A DNA stretch of 64,000 nt, taken from assembly GCA_021432635.1 (NCBI GenBank), contig MU270045.1, positions 398,867-462,866 of the forward strand, read 5' to 3'. Source of the stretch: Thozetella sp. PMI_491. Its lineage: Eukaryota; Ascomycota; Sordariomycetes; Chaetosphaeriales; Chaetosphaeriaceae. How positions within the stretch are numbered: position 1 is the stretch's first letter; each line of letters begins with the position of its first letter. The notes under the pieces were generated by a model, which saw nothing but the letters and a program-made list of their open reading frames with translations, was not told where the DNA came from and ran no database searches. A program made the translations under genes and the position numbers. Of the stretch, positions 11,712 through 23,606 are shown in pieces.

Positions 11712-12388
11712 GGTCCGCCCAACGCCCGCCTTCTTTGCGACGGCAATGCGTGCCCAATCGATGCCCTATGGCCGACAACAGGTTTCCAAGCGATACCCTT
11801 CCCGTGTTCATGTTCGATGCTTGCTTCTGGGATCTTCCCCCAGGGATACTCCTGGTGATGACGCCAGTTGTTCCTCGAACATCCCCCTTTGTCCCCCGCC
11901 CTGCCTTGGACTCCTGCCTCGCCTTTTGGTGATTCAATCGTCGTCCCCGCCTGAACTGTACCTTCTTTGGGCTACTTTTTTCCGCGCCCAGTAAGTCACG
12001 AACCTGTTGCCGTATGCGGGACGCTTTCCGCCATCTACCCCGGCCCCAGGACATCCCCAGCCTTCTTCCTGCCCTGCTCCTTGTCCATTGCCTACGGGCT
12101 AGGCATTGCGCACCCGATTCTGTGACTGCCGCATACCGCAGCGGGCGAACATTGACGCCCGTCTCTTACTCTCTTGGGTGCGGCCACAACTCCGTCACAA
12201 CCTTGGTTCCTTCTTGCCCAAGCCTTGCCACTCAGGCCCGTTGGAGACGGCCGAAACAAGGGAGACGAGAGCAGAGCATATAATTAACTCCTCACTCCCG
12301 GTTGCTTTGAGAGAGGATCAAGTTTTGCTTCGTGCTGCGAAACGTAGCTATTCTCTTCCGGCCCAAAGTCGCCGCGCTATTCTCTAGC

Positions 12389-12432
12389 TTCCCTCTCGCC
12401 CCCCCCCCCCCTCTCCCCCCTTCCTTCCACTC
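12389..12432 (+). promoter_or_regulatory. Pyrimidine-rich tract upstream of the 12845 gene
   Basis: A stretch composed almost entirely of C and T on the coding strand about 410 nt before the chosen start codon. CT-rich tracts are a common mark of fungal core promoters just upstream of transcription start sites, so transcription may begin shortly after 12432, giving a leader of roughly 400 nt. This position is inferred. Confidence 0.4.
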
Positions 12433-12844
12433 ATTTCGCTATCCTACAGCACTACCCAGTGGCAGGCGCAAGAGTCCACCCGCGCGCCGACCGACGTCTC
12501 CTAAGTCAGTCACCTGCGCGGCCAGGTCTTTTACTCACCGCTGGATTGTTCAGGGACTTATCCCAGTGTAAGCCCTCGCACACCGTGGATCCCTGGCCAT
12601 CGTAGTGCGTTTTCCGCACCTACCGACCCTAGGAGACTTGGTGCCAAGGATAGCGTGCCCAGGAGCCCCTTTGGATAGGTTTATCATCGGCCATTCCTGC
12701 CATTTGGACTGGACACCGTGCCGGATTGGATTTGCTTTTCGTGTTTGTGTGCGAAGTTGCCTTTTTACTATTGCGTCTCCGGGTCCTGCCAGAAGCATCC
12801 AAGCTCCCTCTTGACTGCTTTTGAACCCTTCGGTCAGCGGCGAG

Positions 12845-14025
12845 ATGGCCCAGCCGGACTATGTCTACCGTCCAGCAGTCGTGTCCAACGACCCGTGGAA
12901 TACTTCACGCAGGTGCGGATCACTTCTTCGCCTGCAGGCCCCAAAAAAACCCAGCTCGACTAACGGCTGCAAGCCCATACCGTGATGCATATCAGAACGC
13001 ACCCCTCGAGGGCGCCAATAGCAGCCTCTTTCGGCCGCCAAGGTAAGAGACGCAGCACGAGACACCTCTACGATGACGAAACTCGAGTGTAATAACCGGT
13101 ATTGTTAAGTGTGGCTTTTGGATCCGGTGTCACCGCTGCGTCCTCCTTCAGCCTTCCTACCACGGTGACAGTAGCCGCTGGCAACAGCCACGGCGCGCGA
13201 GCCGAAGCCACCTATACCGCGTCCCCCGCCTACCATTCCCGCTCTGCATCGGGTGTGTATGCTAGCCAGGGGCTCGCCTACGGGTCCTACAAGAGCACTA
13301 GCTCGCAAGGGTGGGAACCCCAAGGGCACTTCTCACCGTCGGATTCCATGGACGACATGATGGCGTCGCCAAGCCTCTCAGACTACTCACCGGATAACAT
13401 GGCAAGCGCTGCGTCGCCGGGGAAGGGCAACAAGGTGAATAGCAAGGGCCGTTCCCAACGACGGCCGTCCAACCGAGACGAGTTCGATGGGCCTCACCAG
13501 TTCCTCCAGCGGCCGCCGGCCGACTACATCGCCCTGCAGGAGAGGGAGCTGCCGCACCTCCCAACCAACCTGCTGGTGCAGGAACAGGACAGTGTCCTGG
13601 CCCAAGTGAACGACCGCCTGTCGCAGTGCGCGTACGACTTCGTGGCCAAGTACCAGTTCCCCATCCCCCTCACCCAGGACATGCGCCCAGTCGAGCGCCC
13701 CCAGGATCGCGAGTGGACTGAGTGGGTGTATCTCCTGAAGCGCTTAGCCACAAAGAGGCGCATTCCAGCCCGGGTTCTCTACAACGGACAGATCAAGCAG
13801 TTTGTTACAATACTCGAGAACTCACTCGAGATGCGGCACGCCGCCAAACACCAGTCTCGCCCCCTTAAGGACGACCGCAACATCCTCCAGCTGATCTCGG
13901 CCGGCATCCAGGTTGCCAAGATCCTTAAGGATGCACAGGCCATGGAGTACCTTGACAGGTTATACGTTAACACAGAGCAGCAGATCCAGGAAAGGTCTGC
14001 CGCTGCCGCGGCTCGCTTTCGGTAG
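12845..14025 (+). CDS. Conserved fungal protein of unknown function
   Basis: Three exons: 12845-12912, 12974-13042 and 13110-14025. The 61-nt first intron has a perfect CTAAC branch point near its 3' end, the second (67 nt) has donor GTAAGA, and the joined frame gives 350 residues starting MAQPDYVYRPAVVSNDPWNT. Residues ~45-165 are Ser/Gly/Tyr-rich and low in complexity, followed by a basic patch (KGNKVNSKGRSQRRPSNRDE). Residues ~170-340 are dense, charged and helical, with segments such as FLQRPPADYIALQERELPHL, DREWTEWVYLLKRLATKRR and MEYLDRLYVNTEQQIQ. This half looks like a folded domain under constraint, but I cannot name the family. No signal peptide, membrane segment or zinc motif is seen; a nuclear or cytoplasmic location is plausible. 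A donor-like GTAGAT at the stop and an acceptor at 14091 allow an alternative C-terminus of about 16 residues. Confidence 0.8.
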
Positions 14026-15549
14026 ATCGCCGAACCCGTGCCTTGCCCTCACCCACACGCACGTATACACGCGTGCTCACTTGTCCTGCAGGCATGTGAT
14101 TTCAGCTTGGGACCACAGTTTGACCAATTCGTTGAGGTAATTGACGACGGTCCTTGTATGAGTTCTTACGACTTTTTCTTTTTAGGCAGAAGGGAAGGAC
14201 AGGAGCGACGTGCATATTGGCAGACAGATGCGTTAGCGATAGTGATATTCAGCGCTGACAGAGGTGTTATCTCCATTTTCAGGCCAGTGCTTGTGGTACA
14301 ACTCTGCCCCCCCCTCCCCTAAACGTCGCCTCGTCGAGACCAGTTGTGAGACAGCAGTGTGTTGTGGTCCCCTCGATGCAGTCGGCCTTTCTCCTTCGCA
14401 CTGACTGTCTGGGGTATGAGAAGGTAGACCAAGCCAGCCGTTCGATACGTACACATCCTTACACACATTTTTACCCAGTCTTGTCATCGACCGGATGAAA
14501 ACCGCTACGTTCATCGTGTCGCCCCTGTGCGTGAAAATGCTAAGCCTGGGGGAGGGTGGAATATCTCGGGTCGCGTCCGCTGCGTTGCGCTGCTCCTCGA
14601 TTCGCACCCGCTAGAGCGACTCCAGTGCATAGGTAAAAGCAAAAAAATACTTAGGAAAAGCAGGTTTACATATAACGGCGCTTGACACCAAATGAATGCC
14701 CGAAGCCAGCCTACAGGAAGGGGCGAGAAGCACTGCCGACCTTTTCGGCAAATAGGATGCCTTGACCGAGTCTTCTTCGGCCACCGTTTCCTCCGAGGCG
14801 ACCGAGGACTCGACGGGCGGTTGTGTAGGTCGGTCACCCAAAACTGCTCCGTTTCGAGCATCCTCGACGCGGTCCCGTTTCGCCCCTTCTCCGTTAGCCC
14901 CACCTTTCCTAGTCCTTCGTGCCACTGTTGACATCCCGTAACGCTCGGCCCGCCCACCCACGTGCGATTTCAAAGTGGCTCGGCCCGGTCTCCGTCCTGC
15001 CAAAACGGAATGCAGGGGCCATAACGGAAGGTTCGGTGCCCGAAGAAGGCTAGCGTGATCTTGCCGTTATGTGACCTCCCATGCTTCGGTCGCCCCATCG
15101 AGTCTAGTGCCTCGGACTGAGCCCCAAAGAATCGGGAGCGGGATGCCATATTACCAGGCCACTCCCATGAAGAACGTACCTTCGACGCTCATTCCTGCTG
15201 CGATTAAAACTTCACGATTATCCCACCGAACCGACCGTGTGTTTGAAGCCACTTCTTCTTGTCGTGCGTGCTCTTCGTGCGTATTCGCCCCGTGCCAGTC
15301 GGTAGAACACCCGTGGCGGTTCACAGGAAGAAACGTGCCTTCCTGCCCCACCTCTCGCATCCCGCGCGGCCCTGCGCCCACTCGATCGAGCCTCTCACAC
15401 AGCCTACGAGGAGAGTGCAGTAGCCACTCAGTGCCAGGTCAGATTTGACGAAAATCGCGCGCAAGAAGCGACCGCTCGAGGAACAGCAGCTCGGCAATCA
15501 GACCACCACCTGCTAGCTCCATTTCCCACCGTCTAAACGACAAGGGGCC
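14026..15549. other. Intergenic region and leader of the 15550 gene
   Basis: About 1.5 kb with no supportable gene. The first part should contain the 3' UTR of the 12845 gene; the rest is probably promoter and leader of the Zn2Cys6-like gene. Short open frames on both strands (for example 15071-15448 plus) have no family resemblance. Confidence 0.45.
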
Positions 15550-18054
15550 ATGGCTTCAGTGGCTTCTGGGGGCGCGTCCCCCCTCTCGGGCTACGAGTTC
15601 GTACAAACGGATGGGAGCGGTGATGGTGACGAGAACACGTGGAACTTGGTGTCTATACCCAACAGCGCCGGCCCGAGCTCGGCAGGCTTCTTCCCCAGTC
15701 CTGGTAGCAGTATGAGTTCCTGGGCCATGGTTGGCCATGGCGGTCAGATGGCGTCGCCACAGGCACCGTCGCCTCTGAACCTGGACCTGGATCAGCAGGC
15801 AGCGTTTCCGGCCCCGCCGTATACCGACCAAACCCTTTCATTCGCGTCAGCTCCTGGAGACTCTCAGTTTCTGACCACGCTGGGGCCGGACGGGCAAGAC
15901 TTCGTGGCCCCCGCAGGCATGCTGTTTGACGAGAGGCAGTTCAATGGTAAGGATGCGCCCGGCCCTAGTGAGAGCAGTCCAACAGGGAGGAAACCTACCG
16001 GCTGACATTGAGCACTACTGGCAGATCTCTCTGCACTCTTCAGCCCCTTTTCCGGTCTCGAGACTCTACAGCAAACGCCACTTCAGCAACCGCCACTCCA
16101 CCAGCAGCAGTCGCTGCAGCCATCAGCGCTGGAGATCTCACAGCCATTCCAGTCAGGATCGGACGTGCCGCCATGGAACTCCGCGGACTTGAAGACTGGA
16201 GATTCGCCAATCTTTGTCATGGAAGACCCGGGTTTTGTCTCGCCGTCGCCTCCTGTGCAGTATTCACCTTCGGTCAGCCCGCCAGCAAGTGCAAGCCCCC
16301 GTTCGCCAGTCCACATCAAGCAAGAGTCGGGCACTCCGGAGCGCAAGATGTCGACCCCCATATCCATCCGGAAGGTGCGCGGTGACGCGCGTGTACAGAA
16401 GCGGAAGTCACCCGCGTCAGAATCGCCCGCCGGTTCGGCCAGCAGCGCAGCGAGCAGCAGCAAGTTTCTAATCGTGACGCCCGACAGTGTAAATGCACAT
16501 GCCGGCAAGCCCAACCCTTTCGAGTGCTTCGAGGCGATGCGGCCGTCGCAGCGTGGGCGGAAAGGCCCCCTAGCAAACGATACTAAAGAGAATGCACTCC
16601 AGGTGCGCCGCTTAGGAGCCTGCTTCTGTTGCCATGCCCGAAAGGTCAAGTGCGACAAAGAACGGCCGTGCCGCAACTGCAAAAAGCTCACCGTACAGGT
16701 TCCCCAAGTTATCTGCTGGCAGTTCCAGGACTTCCTCCCTGTCCTATTCCCAGACTTCATCCGGGGCCACTTCCGGAAGGACGAGATGACTCGCTTCATC
16801 ACCGAGAACATCGTCGGCTTTGCAGTAGATGGCGCTGAGCAGTCTTGTTCTGTGGAGCTCTTCTCAGGGCCGAGGTTCACGACTACCTTCGCCGTTACCG
16901 CCAAGTTTTTTACAGCCAAGACGCCAGATGTTCTCCAGCACTGGCACTTGACCAACGGACGCAATGCAGTTGACCTCCAGTCTCGTGGCGCTGCTCCGAT
17001 TGGGCTAGATATGGAGGGCGGCCCGCAGAAGGAGGAGCTGAAAAAGAAAGCGAAAGAATATATCCAGGCTATCATACAAGAGCCAGCGTATGCCGAGCAG
17101 GTTACGGACTCGCTCCGACACACGGATCTCCCAAGAAAGGTTCTCCGTATTGTTCAGAATTATTCTTATCGCTGCGATGTGAGTGTCCCTGCCCATCCAT
17201 CCGAGTCGTTCAGCTTGGTTGGCTAACTGGCCTGACAGTCCCCAATCGTCAAGAGGGCGCTTTCTATCTACGCCATGCATTACGTCATGACACGACACCT
17301 CTGTCTCACGCGCCAGACCATCGTCAACCTCGGCCCTACCAAACTCGTGCCGCAGAATGTGCCATGGGTGACCCCAAGGGTTCTAAACCGACAGATCAAA
17401 GCTGTGGTCGACGAGATGATGATGCGCGAGATGCAACTCCTGTTCGAAAACTTCTCTAAATCTCTCAAACCCAAGTCGCGAAAGGAATGGGCGCCGTGCT
17501 TGGCGGCGTTCCTCATACTGACGCTGTTTATGGAATCGGTTGAAACAGCAGCGGACAGCTTTGTGATTTCGCAGAACGAGGTCAACCTACGAAACCGCGC
17601 CCAGCCCAAGTGGAAGCGGTCGTTCGCGCTCGACATCAACAAGGAAGTCGAGAATTTACCTTTTAAACAGTTTGCCTACCAGTTCCATCAAATCTACCAG
17701 ACCCACTCCAAGGACGCGAGTGCTAAGAGCTTCAACCCCCTACTGGATGATGGTTGCTTCGAGCAGGGTGAACTCGATCGCTATGCTGCAGAGATGGTAT
17801 GGCAGCTAAGGAAACTTGTTGTGGAACCAGATTCCTGTACGAAACTCCAAAATATTACACACTGGGATGAATCGAGCAGCAGACTAACGTCTTCGACAGG
17901 GAACGAACTGGATTTCCTAAGTGCTGATCCCATCCTCCCCAACGAGGAGGATCACCCATACCCTCGCGACGTGTCATTCAACTACACTGGACGTCTGCTC
18001 TCTAAATTTCTGCTCTCCTTCACCGATGAGTCGTACATCTTTGGACGGGCATAG
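15550..18054 (+). CDS. Zn2Cys6-like zinc-cluster protein, large fungal family
   Basis: Three exons: 15550-15946, 16025-17178 and 17239-18054. Introns of 78 and 60 nt have donors GTAAGG and GTGAGT and CTGAC or CTAAC branch points. The joined frame encodes 788 residues. Residues 1-350 are low in complexity, rich in Ser, Pro and Gln, including a glutamine-rich patch (QQTPLQQPPLHQQQ) typical of activation regions. A zinc cluster lies at ~332-363: CFCCHARKVKC, then CRNC, then the last Cys after 11 residues (KKLTVQVPQVIC), wider than the usual 6-8. The segment WQFQDFLPVLFPDFIRGHF follows directly. The C-terminal 430 residues are mostly helical and conserved-looking, without the classic fungal regulatory domain I would expect. 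A nuclear regulatory role is likely but unproven. The start is the first ATG of the frame after a long leader. Confidence 0.85.
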
Positions 18055-19508
18055 CCAACGGCCATGATATGTCGAGTGGTATGCTGGGGCATACAGGCGC
18101 GTTTCGCCCACGGAATATCGGAGTTACAGGTGGAAGGTCTACATGGAAGGAGCTCTTGCTTTGGGAAGAATACCCCCTCGGATAATCGGACGAGCGCGAT
18201 GCCTTGGATATCACTTACACACTAGGATGCACGGCATAGCATTCCGTGTACTAGCGCGCAGCATTACTTGTAAATGTCACACTGGTGTCCAACCCCCGCC
18301 CCTTGTGAATCGTCATGCTTTGGCCACCTTGGGCCCATGGTATGCAGGGGGGACGAGCGACTGCATAGCATGCTAGCCTTGGTGAACCGATGTCTGTCCG
18401 ATTTAGTCCTGCTGCCGCACAAATCTCTACGGCAGCAGGGTGGAATGGACCGGCTGTCAAGGCCGTTTGTTTTGATTTCCCACATGCGAACGATTGTAAA
18501 CAAGTTAACCCGAAGTGCATGGGATAGAGCACAGAGGCAGGCAATTTGTGGGGTTGCTTGGGTTGCTTTTGGCTGCACTTGGCAGCGTGTCAGACATCGT
18601 AGGGCCAGCGATGGGACAACCGCTGCTCCGTCTCTCACAGGCCAAGTAGGTAGGTAGAACCGAGCGGTGATGAGATCCTTGTCCCATCTCCCGAGGGCTA
18701 CATCATACGGCGAGAGGAGTGAGAAGGGAACAGGAGAAGGGTAGAGATGATACAAACGGGAGGGTTGGTTGGCGCTAGAGTCCATAGCGGGTAACCTAGT
18801 AATTATACAGGACCCGAAAGAGCGCGACGAGCGGCTTCAAAATGACGAAGACGAGCATTGATTGTTGACGGAAGAGAAAGAAGCTGGGGAAAAAAATTCA
18901 GGCTACTCGGGGCTTTATTCCATAAACGCACGGACCAGGGATCCATAATTCCAGTCGTTAAAGGCCCAGGCCCCAGATTGCACTTTTGGCGATTTTCCTT
19001 CTTACATACACTTTTCACAGGCACGAATAATCAACCGATCTCGATTCCCTTCCCCAACTCGATATCGGTCAAATTCGTATGCTAAAGCAATTTGGGGCTG
19101 TCAATTTGGCGAGCGAGTTCGCACTAGCTCCGCCGCGTGATTAAGGCTCCTACATTCTCCGCCCAAACTCCTCGCTCGCCGTTGCAAAGCACGTCCGTCC
19201 AGAGCCACAAGCTGACGGATTTTGCCGCATCGATAGAATCCGATGCTCGGGTTCTCGGACCTCTCTAGGATGGCGAGTAGATCTGGCACCTGGTATTTTA
19301 GGGACGGTAGACGGGCCGCCTGGGCCACTCTATTCGGCTCCGCCGCGTACTATATTGCCGGGATCGCATTGCTTCGTGCTAAGTGACTAAATGATATATT
19401 CCAAGAGGCTGCTTGCCGTGACCGATCCCCCAGGAGTACCCGCCTCTGCGTAGCATCTCTGGATTTAGGCCCCATCGATGAGAACGCGTCTAGTCGGCAG
19501 TTCGGCAC
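18055..19508. other. Intergenic region without supportable gene
   Basis: About 1.45 kb between the zinc-cluster gene and the receptor pseudogene. It contains a TAGG-repeat tract near 18645-18658. A 75-codon minus-strand open frame at 19101-19328 has coding-like composition but no recognisable family, and longer frames at 18251-18785 look like chance. Confidence 0.45.
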
Positions 19509-20952
19509 CTACACATCGAGCCATGCAGATGGGACACCTCGGCTTGGCCTGGGCCGTGTCATATGCTCGTCCACCGCTCCTGGGGTTAGGGACTGGACGG
19601 GACTCGCCTGTTTATACCAGGAAGTGCCTCGGTCGAGCTCTGCAAGGGGGATCGGAGGCTTGGGCAGCGGTTTGTTCAGGTTCGGGGCAGCCACGGCCAC
19701 GGCGTATGCTGGCCTGGGGACTAGATACATCTCAGAATCTGTATCGTTGATGATGAAGACGGTGAGAGATTTTGCTGAGATGCCAGGGTTTGGCTCCGCA
19801 GTCTCAGCAGGGTGGGAGCCAGAGTGAACCAGCCACGGGAATAGCGGCCAAAGAATGGCTTGGTGGCAGGCACCGAGGCGCATACCTGCATAGGTTAAGC
19901 TTTGGTTAGTTACCGGGAAATAGGTCTTGGGCTTGCTGCACTTATAATCCCGACATTCAGCTCGATGGCTCCCGTGAGGGTGACGTAGTATGCATTCCAG
20001 GTGAGATCTACGCTTGGACTGCTGACGAACACGTAGGTAAAATAGGTCCGCACGGCGCCAGCCACACTGGCGAGGAAGCCGCCTCCGAAGAGTAAAGCCA
20101 CGATAAGGCGCTATTTCCTCGGGAGACGCAGACGCGCTACCAGGGGAGCCGGGAGGAGGACGATGAGGAAGTCTGTAAATGTGTTGACGATGCTTCCTGA
20201 CACTAGATGTGCTCTCTCGTCGACACACTTCTGGGGGGCAAACGACAGAGTCCAGAAGTCAGATACTGGGCTGTGCCCCCTCGTCAGCATCCATTAGCCG
20301 CGGAGCCACGGTGTAGGGAGTCCTCGTTTCCAGTTGCGTACCTGCAGGAAAATATGGTGACCAAGATGAAGGTCAGTGTATCCAGCGCCGTTACTACCCC
20401 AACTGCGAGTGCGAAATAGCGCATCCGGCTCGACGTTGCCCTGGTGAGGCGATATGTGAGAGACAGAGTTGAGAGTTTGGTGAACAGGTCGCGGCGGCGA
20501 ACAGTATTTGTGCCGCCATACTGCCTGAAGGGTTAGGATCTACCTCTCAAGGGGGGGGCGGGGTTCAGAAGTCCGCAGTCTCTCTCAGACTGGACCTTAC
20601 CTGAACTTGAGACTGGAGATGCCTCTTTCCAAATCTGAGTCCCAAACATGAACAGTCCAGTCGAGGTTAAAATGACCGTATAGCCCAACACCGGTAAACC
20701 CCAGGGCAGGAAGCTATCCTTCTGTCAAGAGGGTGCCGGGGTTCGTGCAAGCCCGGGGGCGACTAGGATCAGTATATCATCCCATCTGGTCTTCTTGGAT
20801 ATTGCCTGGCGGGTGTATATTCGTATCGATAGGAGAAACGTCATGAATGAAAGCAGGATACTCTCGACTAGAACCCCAATTATCCCGTGTGTTTCAGGAT
20901 CGGTTCTATTGGCCGGTGGCCACGACATCACCGCGCTGGGATTGATGTACAT
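19509..20952 (-). pseudogene. Decayed PTH11/rhodopsin-type membrane receptor gene
   Basis: On the minus strand, blocks appear in the order expected for the fungal rhodopsin/PTH11-like seven-helix family: an N-terminal block (PPANRTDPETHGIIGVLVE followed by a membrane helix, then TRWDDILIL) near 20950-20760, GYTVILTSTGLFMFGTQIW near 20650, LFTKLSTLSLTYRL and ILVTIFSC near 20500-20340, FTDFLIVLLPAPLVARLRLP near 20180-20110, then AGAVRTYFTYVFV and AIELNVGII near 20060-19945, and CASVPATKPFF near 19880. An in-frame TAG at 20113-20111 interrupts the conserved RLPRK-x-RLIV segment, and the reading frame also fails to carry cleanly across two junctions that have good splice sites (near 20600-20520 and near 19850), so the gene looks broken. 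The C-terminal tail (19800-19509) is still open. The family senses surface or host cues in other fungi. Alternative splicing that rescues parts cannot be excluded. Confidence 0.6.
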
Positions 20953-22729
20953 GTTGCTGAGCTCGCTAGCAGGGCGGATATCTGGCGAGCAGCGGGAATG
21001 GCCTGCCTTGCTTGTCTTCGAGGGTGCTGGATGAACAGGACAGTTTCGTAATAGCACCAGGCAAGAGAGGGTCTGAGGCAAGGCCCTTCGTGCATCGCCG
21101 CAAAATATTATAAACCGCACCCGCTCGGATGCCCCCCCCGCCCCCCTAGATGACAAGCAGTGACAGAGATGCCTTCGTCCTTAGGCACCTGCTATTTTCG
21201 TTTCTACATGCCCCGGGAACGCGACCGAGTTCGTGCATGCGACTACCTGCGGTGGCTGGGGAGACAAGATAAATAATAGATACGCCGGCGCTCAGGGCAG
21301 GCGTCGTCCGGTTGTCAAGGGCCCCGTGGCCGCCCCGGTATCATCAGACACACAGACAGTCACGATCACCATCAAAACTAGGATGCCGAGTTAGTGTGGT
21401 ACAGGCCCCTGCCTTCACCGTTCGGGCGGGGGCCGGGAGACGCAGCATTTGCTTGAGGTCATGCTAGTGGCTAGAAGAACCAGCCTACGCAAACTGCAGG
21501 ACCCCGTCCCAGGCAGCGTCATGGCCAGTCGCCCCAGCATAGGCGACTGAGAGAAGCGTACAGGATAATGAAACTGAAGCCTTCTCCTCCACCTTACTGG
21601 CGGCCTTGCCCAGCAGTATCGTATAGGAGGGGCCTCTGGTAGCCAAGTCGGCAGGCACATGGCGGCCGTGACACACAGATGCGAATCCCGGGCCCAACGA
21701 GCCAGGGGTTGAGCGAGTGTGGTTCGTCTGAACGGGCTTGAGACTCCTCTAGCTGGAAGTCCGCTGAACTGGAGTCCAATTTGTGCCCGAGAGAAATGTG
21801 GTTTCACCCGGCACTTCGTCCGGAACTGCCGTCCATTTGCATAGGCTCTGAGGGGGGGTCAGCGCCGGGAGGCTGAGTAAGCCGCCCACCAGAACGAATG
21901 GCTGCCGGGCGGGGTTCGTTGCACCCGGGGACGAGAGGAGACGAGGTAGGTGCAAGGACCTGAAGCTCGAGCTTGACCGCTGGTCTGCCACTTGTCCTGC
22001 TAAGCTTAATAAACTGGAAATGACTGCTTCCCAAGGGCAGGCGGCGTCTGCCTGACCGGCGGCGCTAGCTAGCTCGGCCCGTGATGGTGAAATAAATGGC
22101 ACCCGCGAGAAGAGGCCACTAGCTGGATAGCACCAACCCGAGAAACGTTTCAGTCGAAGTGATGACCGAGGTTGAGAAACACAAGGTGGGATACGACACG
22201 ACACGACACATGGAATGATGCAAAGATAGCCGGAGCGTCTAGAGGCTTGCGAGAGCCGGTGCTGGGAGACCTCACATGCCAGGGCATTGCAAGTTTACGA
22301 CCGACCCGGACCCGTACCTGCGTGGCTCGCCATTTATGGTGTTCTTCCGAGGCCTGGGGCTATCGTTGTTTTCTCCTCGACCCAATCATCCTAATCAGGA
22401 GTGGGAATTTCAGTTAGACAGGGCCGCCTGCTTCAAATATTTCCCTGCCTGCCTTTCTAATAGCAAGGAATCATCACCGTGCGCGAGAACATGTGTGGAT
22501 GGACGTTCGAGTGAGTGGCCAATGTTGGCTAGTCGGGATTCGGACCGACAATCTTCCGGCGCCAAGTTTTCGAGCCCCTCCTTCCACCGCCCGCCACCCA
22601 CACACACCAGTATTTTTTTGTCACAGCTGGAAAAAATCGGGAAGGTTCAAGTCTCGATTCTCTCACATTACAGCGACCGACGCAACATACCTCACCATTA
22701 GAAGCAATTCTACTGGAAGACGGCTCATC
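20953..22729. other. Intergenic region upstream of the uL1 gene
   Basis: About 1.8 kb. Short frames such as 21749-22204 (minus) are not credible genes. A poly-C run near 21131-21146 and a short GACAC repeat near 22193-22208 are the only simple sequences. The last few hundred bases should be the ribosomal-protein gene promoter. Confidence 0.45.
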
Positions 22730-23606
22730 ATGTCGAAGATATCCGTCGGTAAGTCTCGAGATTCCGGTCTCTCTACCGCTCGCTATTGCAAAGGCTCTAA
22801 CTGCTACTGCTCCAGCCGGTGTGCGTCAGAACGTTTCTGAGCTCCTCGAGTACTCGTTGAACGAGAAGAAGCGCAACTTCCTCGAGACCGTTGAGTATGC
22901 TAGCCCCCAGGCCTGCTAAAGGACCCATAGGCGCACTATCCCTAGCTAATGCCGCTCGTCTAGACTTCAGATCGGCCTGAAGAACTATGACCCTCAGCGT
23001 GACAAGCGTTTCTCCGGCACCGTCCGCCTCCCGATCGTCCCCCGCCCCAACATGAGCATCTGCATCCTCGGTGACCAGCACGATATCGACCGAGCCAAGC
23101 ATGGCGGCGTGGACTCGATGTCGGCCGACGATCTGAAGAAGCTGAACAAGAACAAGAAGCTCATCAAGAAGCTGGCCCGCAAGTACGATGCCTTTGTCGC
23201 CTCGGAGAGCTTGATCAAGCAGATTCCCCGTCTCCTTGGCCCTGGTCTCTCCAAGGGTACGTGCCCTCCTCCCCAGGACTTTGTTTTGGCCGCTTCTGAA
23301 CCCTACCGTGAGCACTGGCACATGCTAACTTCCTTCGGTGTAGCTGGCAAGTTCCCGACCCCTGTCTCGCACTCGGATGACCTCTCCGGCAAGATCACAG
23401 AAGTCAAGTCGACCATCAAGTTCCAGCTGAAGAAGGTCCTTTGCATGGGTGTCGCTGTTGGCAACGTGGGCATGACCCAGGAACAGCTAGTGGCCAACAT
23501 TATGCTGGCTATCAACTATCTGGTGTCGCTCTTGAAGAAGGGCTGGCAGAACGTCGGCAGCCTGACCATCAAGGCTACCATGTCCCCCCCGAAGCGACTC
23601 TACTAA
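22730..23606 (+). CDS. rpl10a: 60S ribosomal protein uL1 (L10a)
   Basis: Four exons: 22730-22748, 22816-22894, 22964-23256 and 23344-23606, with introns of 67, 69 and 87 nt. The product is exactly 217 residues, the usual eukaryotic length. It begins [20 protein letters not shown] and contains the family blocks [52 protein letters not shown] and a C-terminal [20 protein letters not shown]. uL1 binds 28S rRNA at the L1 stalk and helps deacylated tRNA leave the ribosome. The very short first exon directly after the ATG is typical of fungal ribosomal-protein genes and fixes the start. Identification is essentially certain. Confidence 0.98.

Larger units (their letters stand above)
9798..12844. 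other. 3-kb divergent intergenic region
   Basis: Separates the start of the Zn2Cys6 gene (minus) from the start of the unknown conserved gene (plus), so both promoters lie here. It holds several C/T-rich tracts on the plus strand (11688-11711, 12389-12432), typical of fungal leaders near transcription starts, and one codon-like minus-strand ORF at 10156-10380. Nothing else is supportable. Confidence 0.5.

Noticed and set aside
12913-12937. 25-nt intron alternative in the 12845 gene
   Set aside because: It keeps frame but is too short for a spliceosomal intron. A 61-nt intron with a perfect branch point uses the same donor and also keeps frame.
16083-17123. 346-codon open frame antisense to the zinc-cluster gene
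   Set aside because: Mirror of a real coding exon in GC-rich DNA. The plus-strand product has the zinc motif and conserved blocks.
18264-18785. 173-codon minus-strand open frame
   Set aside because: Irregular composition with many Cys, Arg and Pro, and competing frames on both strands. No evidence of a gene.
19101-19328. 75-codon minus-strand frame with coding-like composition
   Set aside because: No family match, no splice partners, and next to a decayed gene. At most a relic, not enough to annotate.
21749-22204. 151-codon minus-strand open frame
   Set aside because: Ser/Pro/Leu-rich sequence without domain features, upstream of a ribosomal-protein gene. Probably chance.
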